64,000 bases of DNA from contig NC_054872.1 of assembly GCF_018320785.1 (NCBI RefSeq), forward strand, positions 40,350,551-40,414,550. Reading direction: 5' to 3'. Below, piece after piece: positions 11,445 to 23,690 of the stretch. Numbering within the stretch: position 1 is the first letter of the stretch; each line of letters opens with the position of its first letter. Source of the stretch: Cheilinus undulatus (lineage: Eukaryota; Chordata; Actinopteri; Labriformes; Labridae). The position numbers and the translations under genes were made by a program. The notes beneath the pieces are model-generated. The model made no database searches, was not told the origin of the DNA, and was given only the letters and a program-made list of their open reading frames with translations.

Positions 11445-11934
11445 CTGTCACTGCGCTGAGACTAAGCCCACCAGAGTAAACACACAGACGCTCGCACACG
11501 CTCGTACAGTGTCATGGTGTAGACACAGAGGCTGGTGTGGAGGATGGAGTCTGTGGGTGGGTGGGTGATGGTGTTGTTGGGATTGTGCTGGACGGAGGCA
11601 GCTGACAGAACCTCACACTGAGAATGGATCCATTGTCCCTTCGGCCACTTTACAAGACAGAGGCAGAGGATGGCTGCCATTTAACGCTCTGCTTGTAATG
11701 CGTGCTTTTTCTGCTTTTATCCTCCAACTGGAAATGTTTCACTAAAATCATTTTATAGTTTGGCTTCTACTGCAGGAATAGATGGAAGCATATTACCTAT
11801 AGCAGGTTCTAAACTCATAAAGGCAAGATTCTTGTTGTTAGGATCTGTAGATTTTAAAGCTGTTTCAACTTAGCTGGAAAAAAGAGGAAAGTAACGTGAT
11901 CTAACCCACACTTTTCTGATGATGAATTTATTTG

Positions 11935-12085
11935 GCCTTTTTTGCCTTTATCTTAAAGACAGGATAGTCAATGGAGTAGCAACCGGGGGAGAAATGGAGA
12001 ATGACATGCAGAACAGGGGCTGAGGGTCAAACCAAGGCTTCATAAAGAGGGGGACTGACAGCTAGGCCAAATGATGCCATGATTT
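11935..12085 (-). mobile_element. tRNA-derived SINE, reverse copy
   Basis: The plus strand shows GAGAAATGGAGAATGACATGCAG followed by a degenerate reversed B box, then AGGGTCAAACCAAGGC and GCTAGGCCA. This is the typical order of the antisense of the SINE called at 7885. It is more diverged than the copy at 42895. Confidence 0.45.
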
Positions 12086-13204
12086 TATGAAATTTTCGGC
12101 TAAATCAGGCCCAAAGAAATGGCTGGGTCCCTGCAATGTCCTGTGGATTGTTCTTTAACAAAATGTGAATGAATAAAACCAACAATGACTATTAGATCAG
12201 CCGTGTGTTGCTAGCCTTTTGTCTAACATGTCTCTCTTGTCAGGCTCAGATTAGATTTTGGAGCTGAAAAAAAAAAAAAAGTTACCAAGTTATTTTTGTG
12301 GTAAAACATGAGTCAGCTCCCTCCCCTTCTTCATCTTTCTTTTTGAAATGGCATCCTGATATTTTTAAGGTCTTTATGTGGCAATAGGTGGGTTGTTTGT
12401 AGTCACATGCAACAAATGACGCACAAATGCCAGATGGGGGGCAGAAAGTGGGTGACAGCAATTAAAAATGAATGGGAACGGAGGAGAGCTAATACTTTAA
12501 AGTTCTGACTGGATCTCTACGCTACAATTATCATCAGAAAATGTCTACATGCATTTAGTACGATTATACACTTTGAAAAAATTTTGATTTTTTTTACCGC
12601 AGTTTGACCAATTTACCTGGTGGTCGATATCGCAAATACTCTGTCCTACAGACTTCCAAGCATCGTCTAGCAACCAAGTGAAGATGTGCCGGTCACGATT
12701 GAGCATGTACAAAATGGCTCATTCATGCTGTTATCATGTTTTGAGTACCAGTTTCCGTTCCCCCATCCTTGGCCAAACAACCAGCTCTACTGAGCTGAGC
12801 CTAATGACCCACATGTCTTAAAAGTGTCAGATTTCCCCTCACAACAAGCAAGACTGCATCGACATCAGCTAAGAAAACACAGGGAAAGATCTGAGTTTAA
12901 TGAGCTAAATCATGGCACAACTGGACTGAACCAAACTGGACCACTTCATGGAAACAGATCATCCACGATTGTTATATGTCACTGCTCATCTAGGCTTTTA
13001 GACCGAGGCTTTTTTTAGCCTCTGTTGTTTCTCTGTGAGCTTCTTAAAAATTTTTTACTACTTTTTTGTGTCACTACTTTCAGGACACAAAAGAAGCATG
13101 AGAATGTTCTTATTTTTGCACTTTAAATGCTTGGCATAGTCACAAAACATGGTAGCCTTTATATTTGTAGAAATCACTTCTTGTCCTCCACTGGTAAATG
13201 GCAA
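12086..13204. other. No gene seen
   Basis: AT-rich, with a poly(A) run near 12268. A 30-nt minus-strand segment near 12650-12610 is bounded by AG and GT words but is too short to call. Confidence 0.3.
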
Positions 13205-13420
13205 AGGAGCTTGAATAGCACTTTTCTAGTTGTTTGACTACTCAAAGCACTTCCACAGCCGGTCACACCTACCCATTAACTCCCATTCACTCCACATTCA
13301 CACACTGATGGCAGAGGTTGCTATGTAGGGTTTGGCATCAGTGTTAGCTAATACCATTCATACACACCATTACTGGGGATCGAACCCACGACCATCCAAT
13401 TGCAAGACAGCCAAAAAATA
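13205..13420. repeat. Decayed teleost interspersed repeat
   Basis: Recognisable words are AGCACTTTTCTAGT, TGACTACTCAAAGC, CATTCACACACTGATGGCAG, AGGTTGCTATG and GGGGATCGAACCCACGACC. Together they match a dispersed repeat commonly found in fish introns. No terminal inverted repeats were identified. Confidence 0.5.
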
Positions 13421-15143
13421 AGAGCACTGCAACTTCACTTCCCACTGTCCAATGTGGCCGTGCCTTCATTTGGGTGAAAACAAAAAAAACCTCAGACTGA
13501 ATGGCCGATTAGAAAACAGCATAACGATGCAATTAAAAGCTATTTCATTGTTTGTTGTTAAACGATTAAAAAGCCATATTTTACAGCATGTTTGGTTATT
13601 CTCAAGTGTGCATCAATTATTTTGTTTATTTCATATTGTTAAGATGCAAGTATTTTTTCATAAATGCCCTGCATAATGTCTATCATACTGGCCATCAGAT
13701 TTTGGATCTCAATAGCTGTTTACCATGTATTCTTTACATGCTGGCATTGTTGGGGCAAAGAACCTGAATGGGTCTACCAACTAAGCCATAGTCGTCCTAA
13801 CCTGTTATCTCTGATAGTAAACACCTGCACAAATGATTTAGTTAGTGTAGAGTCATGGGCACCTCCTGGCCTCAATAAAGGAATTCCCATTGAGAGTTCT
13901 CCTCTGCTTTGCTACGTCATCTGCAAGGAACCTATTACTGACCTAACAGTTAAGCTCAACAGGGACACTAAAGGTGTAGATTATAAGTTCACATTTTAAA
14001 AGTGATATATTTTAACTGAAGCAACAAGAAATACAGTTAGCATTTTGCTGCCACAAAAAATTGTGAGATATTAGCTTAAAAAACACATTTTGTTGGAATT
14101 AATTAAAAGTAGGTTGGTCCATGTTTTTGGTGATGGGGCAGTCTTGGGCTAAATAAAGCTTTTCACTTCCATCAAATTAGATCAGAGTGTAGTTTTTTTC
14201 TGTTATTCTGAATAAATTCAAAATTTGGCACTTTAAAAGAATGACATTTTAGGAAAAGAGCCTCTAATTAATGTGCTTAATGTATGAATGCATTCTGTAT
14301 TGGAATATTGCATTAATGACCCGTTTCAGGACTTTATACCCATGACCCTGATACGCCGCTGACCCTATGTTATTTGGGATTTTTATTCCCAAAGGTGCGA
14401 CTAATCTCTAATTTGTCCTATTTGGCTGGAGTTCCCACATTCTGCTCCAAATGTCATAATGAGGCTTAGATGACAACCGTTGATATAAGTGTCATTTGTT
14501 CTGGATCTTTCCATTGCAGCATAAATGATGATTATTTTGTATAATTTCAACATCTTAAAACCTGAAATGCAGGTTAAATCACTGTATTGAAGTTTTTCCC
14601 TACATTGTTGAATTGAAAAGCCAAAGAGAGCAATGACTGACATATATTTGCACAAAATGACAGCAATAATGGCGGTGATTACCAAAACGTTGGACATATT
14701 AACTACAGAAGAATGCATTATGTAGAGAATAAAGCAAAATCAATTTTTGCTTCTTACTTTGGTCAAATGTTGGAAAAATTCACATTATTGAATCCCCAGT
14801 CTCCACACAGACACTCAGGTAAACACAGAAGTGCCCATTATGTATCATTCAATTATTAGAGAGTACAGTTAGATTATTATTCCCATCTGTTTTCCCAAAG
14901 CAAACATGCACGGATATATTTTAATCATAAATCTGTGTAAAAGAGCAGTTTACTTCATGCTTGCATCACACCACTCTGGCATATCTGCCTCATTGATATT
15001 TTCAACTTTAAAGCCCCAAATTAAACAAGTTCTGCAGCAAAGAAAACACTGAAATCCAAACACAGCAGGGAGAAACAGATATGACTCAGTGAGAGAAAGA
15101 GTGAAAATGATGAGAGTAGGTTAGAGACAGGCAGAGCTCTTAC
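13421..15143. other. No gene seen (intron of the tentative gene if real)
   Basis: AT-rich and unique-looking. If the model at 15144-15589 is correct and continues to 11.4 kb, this is its large intron. Confidence 0.3.
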
Positions 15144-15589
15144 CTTATCAGCTGATCTGAAGCCAGTGAGGAGCTCAGAGAGTCGTCTCTCCTCTCGGTG
15201 TGTTCGCTGTCTCTCCCTCCTCCCTCCTCTTCCTCTCTCTGTCAGCAGATTGGCAAACACAACCTGTGATGGGGAGGTAGGGGGATTTCAGGTTTCATTT
15301 TCACTCAAAATTTGGTATAATCAAAGGATGTTCATTTTTTAATGACTTACGTCTTATTTTTGCAGTTTTGGCCATCATTTCTGACATCATGGAAATGCTG
15401 TAGTCACTGAAGTGATGGCTGAGACCTGGGCAGCATCACCAGTGTAAAGTCCAACTGGGCGAGGAAGACAAAAGTCAAACAAGGAAAAAGCTTTGTCAGA
15501 TTATCTAAATGGCTTCATTCTGAGATAAATATGAAAACGAACTCACCTTTAGGGACACTTAGAACTCTTCTTTTGGAGGTAGAGGTCAT
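15144..15589 (-). CDS. Predicted small basic protein, 5' three exons
   Basis: Unrecognised gene model. Exon 1 is 15589-15547 (ATG, 14 codons plus 1 nt, donor GTGAGT). Exon 2 is 15425-15351 (acceptor CCCAG, donor GTAAGT). Exon 3 is 15238-15144 (acceptor GACAG, donor GTAAGA). The phases match (1, 1, 0) and the joined frame is open for 71 residues: a basic N terminus (MTSTSKRRVLSVPK), a Ser/Met-rich segment with FSDYSISMMSEMMAK, then a strongly Arg-rich helix-like segment (RGRGGRRERQ) ending LSELLTGFRSADK. No signal peptide or membrane segment is visible. A TATA box ends 51 bp upstream of the ATG. Exons 2 and 3 each have a second, stronger-looking acceptor (giving 15454 and 15263), which breaks the frame, so the splicing is my inference. 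A non-coding transcript is the main alternative. Confidence 0.4.
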
Positions 15590-15639
15590 ATTTCTATTTT
15601 GAAGTCTTTAAACCGCAGTGATCAGACGTGCCGAGGAGC

Positions 15640-15647
15640 TATTTATA
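15640..15647 (-). promoter_or_regulatory. TATA box for the predicted 15-kb gene
   Basis: TATAAATA on the minus strand, followed by a GC-richer segment as expected for a core promoter. The predicted start of transcription is about 25-30 bp downstream, leaving a short 5' leader before the ATG at 15589. Confidence 0.45.
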
Positions 15648-16006
15648 CTTTGCCTTAGATTTTCTCTTCAAAGTGAGAATCAAAATTAAACTGGTCATCA
15701 TTCTGGACCATTAGGTTAATCTTCAATTTAATGATTTTGCATGAAAATGATTAAAATCCTTTCTCATTCCTCATCATGATTTGCAAAATAAGACTTGTTA
15801 GCCTGTATTGAGTATCTAAATGTAGCCATGCAGAATGACCAGTCACCGCTGAATATAGAATTAAGGCTCTACTAATACACATCTGATGTTAAAGCTCAGT
15901 GTTTGTGCTGAAAGAACTGCCCAACAAATAACTTTCTTACTACACAGAAGCATTTAGAGATCTTTCCTGTTGCTTGTTGCACCAACTTTGTGTCAGTTAG
16001 GTCATA
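15648..16006. other. No gene seen
   Basis: AT-rich region upstream of the predicted promoter, without a recognised feature. Confidence 0.3.
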
Positions 16007-16014
16007 AACTATAG

Positions 16015-16614
16015 CAGGGGTGTCCAAACTATGACCCGGGGTCCAAATGCAGCCCACGGTCCACTTTTGCATGGCCTGCAGCAAATTAAGAAAATGAAAT
16101 GAAATATAGCCCACGTTTGTACATGAAGCTTTTGCTTGACTGTGTTGTGTTTATTAGTTTCAGCCAAAGGTGGTGCTACCACGCTACATCTGTAGACAGA
16201 CATTTTGAGAAAAATAATTTAGACGCATTTTTAAATTTGTGACTAAACAGAGACAACACTGTAAACGGTAAACATATTGGCAACCACAGCAATAATGTTA
16301 TTTTGATCTTTATTGCACTAATTCATCACTGCAGCCAATAGCAGCACCAATAGCATTCCAGGTGCGCAGCAAGTGGTAGCCAGGGCCCCCTGAGATCTTA
16401 TTGGGTCTCCCCAAAATCTTTGAATTAATTGACTATTCACCTTGTCAACCACTAACAAGCCATGTGAGCACACTCAGTCACTGAGAATATCTTATATCTA
16501 CATTAGATTGTTTTCTAACTCTAATCTCCTCAAGGTGTGGTGCATGAAAGTGCCCCAACCATTCTTATGAATTTCTTTATGTGGCCCTCAGCTGAAAAAG
16601 TTTGGACATTCCTT
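16015..16614. mobile_element. hAT MITE with 8-bp target duplication
   Basis: Terminal inverted repeats are CAGGGGTGTCCAAACTATGACC at the left and an imperfect complement (AAGTTTGGACATTCCTT) at the right; CAGGGGTGTCCAAAC is a known hAT-type terminus. It is flanked by AACTATAG (16007-16014) and AACTATGG (16615-16622), a 7/8 match of the 8-bp duplication expected for hAT. Length 600 bp, no transposase frame. Confidence 0.8.
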
Positions 16615-16694
16615 AACTATGGTTTCCACATTAGGCCTTACACTGAAACTTGTTTGGTTATAGTGACCGTGTTGACTGGTGGTTTTCAGCCAGC

Positions 16695-16815
16695 TCATTC
16701 ACACATTGACACACGCTTGGGGGGCCGGACTTACAAAGGAGCTAATATAGACACTTTGGTCTAATTAGTCTAACTATGGGGGGCCTGATGTGGCCCTCGG
16801 GCCGCCAGTTTATGC
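16695..16815. repeat. hAT-end-like fragment
   Basis: Contains CTAACTATGGGGGGCCTGATGTGGCCCTCGGGCCGCCAGTTT-type wording (quoted in parts: GGGGGGCCTGATGTGGCCC and TCGGGCCGCCAGTTT). This resembles the sub-terminal region of the family at 16015 and is probably a second, truncated copy. Confidence 0.4.
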
Positions 16816-17624
16816 ACATAGCAAAATGGCTTCCAACCTCTTATCTTTAGATTGACACCTTATTTGACCAATGAGGGCCTCTCCTGTGATGTCACCAGCT
16901 GCAGCCATAGAAGGACTGGCGTGCTGTTAGTGACATGAAAATAGTAAAATGTGTAAATAATGACTGCAGCAATGTGATATGTTAATAGATAGATGATATG
17001 TTAATGTAAAATTTCTATTTCTCCACAGTAACAGTTGCTTGAACTTTTTGCCAAGCTCATTAATTATGAAAATAGGGTCAAAAATGCACTTGAATGTATT
17101 TATCCCTCTGTTTCTGTGCCAGGAATACTGATAGTGATTCTGTACAGTGAACAGGATTCTTTCCACCAAGTCTAAGATCATGTCTGTATGTTGAAGACTT
17201 CAGGAGTTAGCAGCCTTTTTGTTTTAGGCAGGTATATGACTTTGGTTACCAAGGGTTCTTCCAAGGGGTCTGTGGTTTGTAAACACCTGGACTTTTCCTC
17301 ATAAAAACAGGTGTGAAATCTTCATTTTTTTTGTTCTATTGTTATCATCTTTGAACCTGACCAAGCTAAAACTTCATGCTTTGGTCCAGGTGGGTGTTTT
17401 AGCTAATACCGCTCAGCTATGGTCATCTAAAGGCCTCTGTTCCACTGAACAAAGTATTGTTTTCCATTGTATAACTCAAAACCAGTAACTCCTAGAGTGA
17501 CTTGGGGGGAAACTTCAGAATGTTACCTTTGTAAAGACACATTGTTTGTGTTTGCACTCCAAATGGTTCAAACACAGCATTCAATGTAATTCAGGTAATC
17601 CTGAATAGAAGTTTTTGACTAACA

Positions 17625-17862
17625 ACCTCCGCCAAGGAGGTTATGTTAGATTGTTAGCAACATAACTCAAAAATTTATGGATGGATTTTGATGAAATTTT
17701 CAGGAAATGTGAGAAATGGCATTAGGAAGAACTGATTAGATTTTGGGAGTGATCCGGATAACCGTCTGGATCCAGGAATTTTTTTAAGAATTCTGTATCC
17801 TATCTTGGGAGATAGGGCTAATGGCGGAGGTCTGCGGTCTCCGAGTGCTTTTCTAGTTTTAT
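17625..17862 (+). repeat. Interspersed repeat starting CCTCCGCCAAGGAGG
   Basis: Starts CCTCCGCCAAGGAGGTTATG and carries GGATGGATTTTGATGAAATT, TTCAGGAAATGTGAG, GGGAGTGATCCGGAT, CGTCTGGATCCAGGA and GGCGGAGGTCTGCG. This is a conserved dispersed repeat I know from many fish genomes. Its class is not evident from the sequence. Confidence 0.65.
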
Positions 17863-18969
17863 CTGGAATTCTTCAGAGCAGTTGTTAAAAGCAACTGCTC
17901 TATAGAAATATTCACAAGGACTCTATAAAATGAGTCCTTCTGAATGTCTTTCCACTTGGTTTTTCATTATAATGTCATAATCACATTAGATATGTGCTCA
18001 ATGGAAACTTCAATAAAAACAGGAGCACTCAGCTGAAAGTCACCAGTTTACACGGTCACAAGTTGAACTCAAACACTGACCTTATCTGACTACAATAATT
18101 GGCAGCATGTCAGTCTGTTTGTGTGGATTTGCACACAACATCGTTGTTCCAATTGTCCTTGATACCTCCCAGAAGACTGTTTGGGTGTGCCTGTTTAAAA
18201 ATGGCGCTATAACAAAATCATAAATATGTACAGATTTTATATAAAATCCAAAATCATTGCACCTTTTGCTTCAGAGATCAGGAAACAATTTCCCCTCCGT
18301 ATGACTTAAAAATAAATATTTTTAAATGATGTGTTAATATAGTCTGCAAATATTACTTTGACATTGCTTTTACTAAGGCGTCCACAAGGCAGATTATATG
18401 GCACTCCTGTATGTAATAATACACCTGCTCCACAATCCCTGATCAAAGTAAGCTTTCTTTAAAGCTCTTCTCCATGCTCATATTAAACAAGATAATTTGT
18501 AAAAAGTCAAAAGGCACAGTTTTAATGCTCCTCTTATTGTGTTATAGGTCAGCCGCTGCCAATATGTGTCGATGTGCAGAGATGCTGAGCCATTATGCGG
18601 TTATTAAAGCAGAGAAAAACACTGTCTCCATGCAAATTGGTCTTTTTGTGCTAAGCATTTGATGATGAGGAAGGCAGCAGCATGGTATTGAGAGCTGATG
18701 GAAGTGTGCTGCCATTTTTAACTTTCAAGAAATTAGGAAACAGTTTCCTCAGACTGAGGCTCTCAGCTGTTTTTTAATCTATGTGTAGCATTGTCATGCA
18801 TGACGAGGATGTAAGTGTTGTGGTTGTTTTCTGGATTTTTCCTTCATTCAGGTTTAAATGTTGACTCATACATTTGGACGTATCTGTCGCCAGCTAGTTT
18901 GATAGACATGTTTTTCTCTGGGTAGTGACAATAACAAATCAGACACAAGGAGACCTGAGGGCTTATTTT

Positions 18970-19595
18970 ACCTTTAAAAGTTTCCATAGTTGCTGCTATG
19001 TTGACCTCCTCGTCCTCTGCAGCACCTTTGCCACATGTATGCTACATCTCCTCACAGTGACTTTTGAGGACGTACACAGTCGACGCGTCAAACAGATGTC
19101 AAGGACAAGTGGCAGCCATCATGCATTTAGCAAACTCCAGCTGAAGACTTTCATTCAAGCTTAGATTTTTTCCTCTTGATTTTCACTGGTTCAAAGTTTA
19201 AGTGACTTTAGTCCACAGACTTTTCTATAAACAGTATCACGTAGAATATTCAAGTATGTAAGGAAAAGGCTGAAGCAGTGAAGGTTTAAGTGTGTCTTAC
19301 TCAAAGAACTGTGGAAACTCAAGGATGTGATATTCTTTGAACGTCTCTGCCTTTGTGCCTTCAGTTGTGCTCATTCTGCTAATTCCAGCTCCTGTGAGTC
19401 TGTGAAAGTTATAAAAGTAAGGTTATAAATCCTTAAGTGGTCCAAGTATACAGGGACAGTGTTGTCCTTAGATTACAGACATCAGTTCATGCATCTTGGT
19501 GGTTAAAGGAGCTTTTATGTAACCGTGCTGTCAAAGCTTGTACCTGAATCTGGGCCAGAGCACCACAAGAAGACTTTCAAAGGATTTCACAGCAC
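18970..19595 (-). other. Cluster of exon-like pieces, minus strand
   Basis: Three minus-strand segments have good splice borders. 19595-19544 (52 nt) has acceptor TTTTCCCTCAG and donor GTACAA. 19399-19301 has acceptor TTTCACAG and donor GTAAGA, with an ATG at 19374 opening MSTTEGTKAETFKEYHILEF. A third ends near 18982 before GTAAAA and reads AEDEEVNIAATMETFK. Their phases do not combine into one long frame. The third could join in phase to the exon at 15425 as an alternative first exon. They may be 5' untranslated exons of the 15-kb gene, a non-coding RNA, or chance. Confidence 0.25.
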
Positions 19596-20111
19596 CTGAG
19601 GGAAAACACAATTAAAGAAGGTTATAATTTCACTTAGGAACTGTTCTGTACTGTTTCATCTCTGCTACCCAAAACTTACTGAATAAATTATGTTTGATGT
19701 AATCTGTAAGTCTAGTCTTCAAAATTCAGCACACAGGGGTGTTGTGATTGTTAGAAGGCACTTACCAATTCTTTTAAATCTGAACATAAATTCTGATTTA
19801 TCCAGCCCTTATATGCTTTCAGTTGTTGCTGCAATATTTCCCCAATAACATGTTTTTTTTTAACTCTTAAATGGTTAGAAATAAAATCCTTGGATCTGCC
19901 TATAAACACAGATATGTTGATCACTTAACAGCATCACTGTAAAGACTTAGATCTGCTCCCTGTATGTAAAAAAAATCAATCTGTGTGATACAACCATGAC
20001 AACAGTCACTACCCACATACTAAAACACATCCTTTACTTTATATATGTTACTGTTTTTATCACCTTCTTCTCTCTAGAATTTCTCCACACAGTAATCTTC
20101 TTTTTCGTTGT

Positions 20112-20475
20112 AGGGATGCATCGAGCGTTAGTTCAGGCCATAACTGAGATCAGCTGATCTTATATAAGCCCTCCTCAGCGAGGGCCAGCTGATTTTCTCT
20201 AAGCACGCTATTGGCTAATTGCACTCAGTCTGCCTTATTTAGACTGCTCTTGCCTGCCTACACTCTGCTGCTCTCTCTGCAAGCCGCTACTGCAGGCCTC
20301 CTCCACCCCAGCTCCTCCTTCATTCTGCTTCTGACTTAATCAGTGTCATTCTGTTATCATTGGTGCCTGCTCTGCTCTGGGCTTTTTGCTGCTTCTCTCC
20401 CTGCCTTAGGCTTTTCCTATGTAGGTAGGAAGAGGAGGAACGTGGGCTGTTCCTGCTTGATGTTTTCTACATAGG
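20112..20475 (+). other. GC-richer block with TATA motif and small inverted repeat
   Basis: Starts GTAGGGATGCATCGAG, a transposon-end-like word. ATCAGCTGATC, then TATATAAG, then GCCAGCTGAT follow within 45 bp, so an inverted repeat of the CAGCTGAT word flanks a TATA motif. The next 300 bp are pyrimidine-rich with ATTGGCTAAT. It could be a solo LTR or a transposon promoter; no matching second end was found. Confidence 0.3.
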
Positions 20476-20479
20476 CTTG

Positions 20480-22260
20480 TGCAAAGGAAGGGGATCCCAG
20501 AACAGCCACAGCATTAAACATAAATAACAGCACAAATGCTAATTAAAAGCTGCTAAAAAATAATACTTATAGCAACAGATCATGTGTGAATCTTGACAAA
20601 GTGGTCCTTACACACCAGATTGTTTCATATATGATAACAGTCTGACAAATCCATCATATTTAAAATTGGCTGTGGCTTACAAATGACTCAAAAAGCAGCA
20701 TAAAGAGCTGAGACGTGACGTCCTTTCCACTAGTACTCTCAAACACTGCCTGAGATCTAATGCAATCAAAAATTCACCATATTCATTGTGTTTCCCACGT
20801 GTCTGCGTCACTGCTCAGAATGAGCTGGAACTGATAATGGCACAGACATCAGTAGGGGTTGGTGCCACTTTTTAACTGCTTTTCTTCCTCGTTGGGTCAA
20901 AGTTCTGCATTTAAAGAAAATAGGACGTGTACTGTGAAGTAAACAAACCTTGTGGCATGCTGGCTTGACTGGAAACACTGGTTGGTAAGAACAAGTGACA
21001 GCACTACAGTCACCACAGGCCGAGGGCTCAGCTACTGTATTTTAGCTAGTAGATGCACTGAAGTTTTAGGTCTGAACCACATTTATATAATGTAACAATA
21101 TTAGTATGGGCCAAAATGAATTTGTGATTATAAGCATTCTGGATGTAACAAAAATCAGTGTAGTACATCCCTACTTTGTTGTGTTTTGCTGGTTCAGCTT
21201 GAACATTACTTGACAGTGAACGTGCAAATACTCTCCTACATGAGTTCTCATGGGTTTTCATTTGGACTGGTACTTTGTGTAACATGAGCGCCCTCTACTG
21301 GGGGCCTGCAGACTTCAGCAGAGCAGCTTGTGTATTGTTGCCAGGCTACAACAGGATTTTTCTTGGATAAATATCTATCCATGTAATTTTTCAGACTCTC
21401 TGAGATCAATATTAATCATTCCTGGGATTTTGTTGATGAGGAATCTTAGTTCAATGGGAAATTTAACCTCAAACTTTAGCTTTAATACGGATCTCTATGG
21501 CGTCACCTGTTAACCAACAGTTAGAGAAATTATGTTTTTTAACAGTTTTGGAGCTTGATATTACAAAAGTAGCTTTGAGAGACCTCATGTACTTCTGTTT
21601 TTATCAGACATTAAATCTGTATGCTTATTACATGTACTTGTTTATGACATTTCCGCTTGTTTTTATTAGAATCAGCATTATCCATGTCAAACTATGAACA
21701 TGTCATGTCAACACCCTTTTTTATTCCCAGTAACAGTTGTGTAACAAGTAGAGTTTAAATCAAGCTACAGTAGTTTATAGTCAGGAGTCATCTGTGCAGC
21801 AGGCCTTTGTTTACACTTGCAGGCTTTTTATGTAATGATTTCATCACGCAATCACAGAAAGTTTAGTATTTCCAAAAGCTACCTTCATGAGTATAAAAAG
21901 CAGAAATCAGACAGCAAAAAGCAGAAGTACTTTGCTCCTTTCTGTATCAAGTGCACATTGAAGATATTCTACAAAACTTGTCCAACAATTAAAAGTTTCT
22001 GCCAGGGCAGAAGACTCAAGTTTCCATTCTGACACAACAGATTGCAAAGGGGACTTTATTTGTGGAGAGAAGTTATGTTTGCACATCATTTATGGGGGAA
22101 ATTCCAACGCCTCTCCAGAATGACAACACCCTCATTATCATGAAAGCAAACCCAATGACCGAATGGCAGTAGATTAGAAAAACAGTGATACCAGTGTGAT
22201 TAAGCTCAATACCTACATTTTTGTGCTTCAAATCATTTTTTCAACATGTTTTCATTCTTA
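20480..22260. other. No gene seen
   Basis: AT-rich, with several short open frames but no splice-compatible exon or recognised element. Confidence 0.3.
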
Positions 22261-22267
22261 AAGGGCG

Positions 22268-22353
22268 GAGGAGTGTTATAGAGGAGCTCTGTGGCTTTGG
22301 GATGAAACTAGAGGAGTGTTATAGAGGAGCTCTGTGGCTTTGGGATGAAACTA
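22268..22353. repeat. Exact 43-bp tandem duplication
   Basis: Two identical adjacent copies (22268-22310 and 22311-22353) of a 43-bp unit starting GAGGAGTGTTATAGAGGAGC and ending GGGATGAAACTA. No mismatch was seen, so the duplication is recent or an assembly artefact. Confidence 0.95.
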
Positions 22354-22894
22354 GAAAGGAGTAAAGTGCTGAAATGTGGGATTGGTGTTGTTCCTGCTGA
22401 CTTTAAGACAGCGATCGCTCTGTGACAGCAGGAGTCCGTCTGCCTGTTAAATAGATTTTATCAAGTTTGATGGAGAGTCAGAACAGACACTATACACCTA
22501 TATTTTAGTTTAATTTGTAATTTTTTGACAGATACCCCCTGTTCAGAAGAGTCATTGTTTTTATGTTTACCTCCCATGTCATTGGAACTGGGCTTCTAAT
22601 CATTTTTAAACTTAACGTTTTTGTGTTCTGAGTTTTAGATCACTAAAGACCCCATCTTTCCCATTTTGACTGAGGAATGAGTCAGCATCATTTGGACAAT
22701 GTAATCAGATGGTTTGCATCAACGTTCCTCCAAGCAGATGGTCAGAGTTCAAATCATGCCCAGCTCTACATCCCAATTTCCTTCTCTATCCACTCTCATA
22801 TCAAAATCAAAGCTACAAGGCCCAAGAATCAATCTAAAAATGACAACATGTAAAGCCACCACAGTTTTTGAGTTCCCTCTAAAAAACACAGAAA

Positions 22895-23055
22895 CCTTTG
22901 GTGCATGTTACAATGTCATTTCAGTACCATTTAGCAGACACTAATGTCCAAAGCATCGGACATCTGGTTTTCATGGCGTTATTCTTTTAGCCCTGACTGG
23001 GATTCGAACCCCCTATCTCCTGTAACAAAGTCAGCGACATTTACCACTTGACATT
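22895..23055. repeat. Decayed fish repeat with CATTTAGCAGACAC motif
   Basis: Contains CCATTTAGCAGACACTAATG, TCCAAAGCATCGGACATC and GGGATTCGAACCCCCTATC. The order fits a common teleost dispersed repeat ending in a reversed tRNA-like B box. Confidence 0.5.
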
Positions 23056-23379
23056 TTCTTCACATTTTCACATTTTGTAATGTGGGATCACTTGGAGTAA
23101 TGACCCTGCTTCATAATCTCATGTGTTGTTGCACGTTTACATCTCGTGGCTCTTTTGAAGGAAGTGCATGTTTGGATTGTTTTATTACATAGTCACACCG
23201 TCTACTACCGGCCTGCTTTCTAGAGTTGTTTCTGCGGTTGCTTGTTCATGGCGGTTGTTATTAAATGGTTGCCTGAATGGGGAACTGCTTTCAAACTGAA
23301 ACTGATAGACAAATTTGGATTTCAGTGGATTAATTCCGAACAAACACAGCCTTAATGGTATGGGATTTTTTTGCAAACC

Positions 23380-23690
23380 TCACAATAACTACAAACTTTA
23401 AACATTAATGAAGCATTAGTAAAGAGCTAACACATCAATTATAAAGCATTATTAAGTTATTTATATGTAATAACAAAGAGAGCTATTGATGCCATTGTAG
23501 ACTTGCACTTTAACCCTTAATGTACCCCTTTACTAAAGGATCAATAAAGCTATATAACTGCTTGTAAATAACAGAAGTGAGTTAATAATGCTTTACAAAT
23601 GATGAGTTAACGATATACTAACCATTACTAGTGTTTTATAATGCTTAATAGTGTGTAATTGTTACAACGCATTTCCAACCTTAGTCTTGT
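23380..23690. mobile_element. AT-rich MITE-like palindromic region
   Basis: Words such as ATAAAGCATTATTAAGTTA on the left recur in inverted form (TAATAATGCTTTACAAATG) on the right, with ATTAATGAAGCATTAGTAA at the left and TTATAATGCTTAATAGTG at the right. This gives an overall hairpin-like MITE about 300 bp long. Exact ends are not clear. Confidence 0.4.

Noticed and set aside
11462..11680. 72-codon minus-strand open frame
   Set aside because: No homology recognised and no compatible splice junctions. It overlaps a pyrimidine-rich GTGGGTGGGTG stretch.
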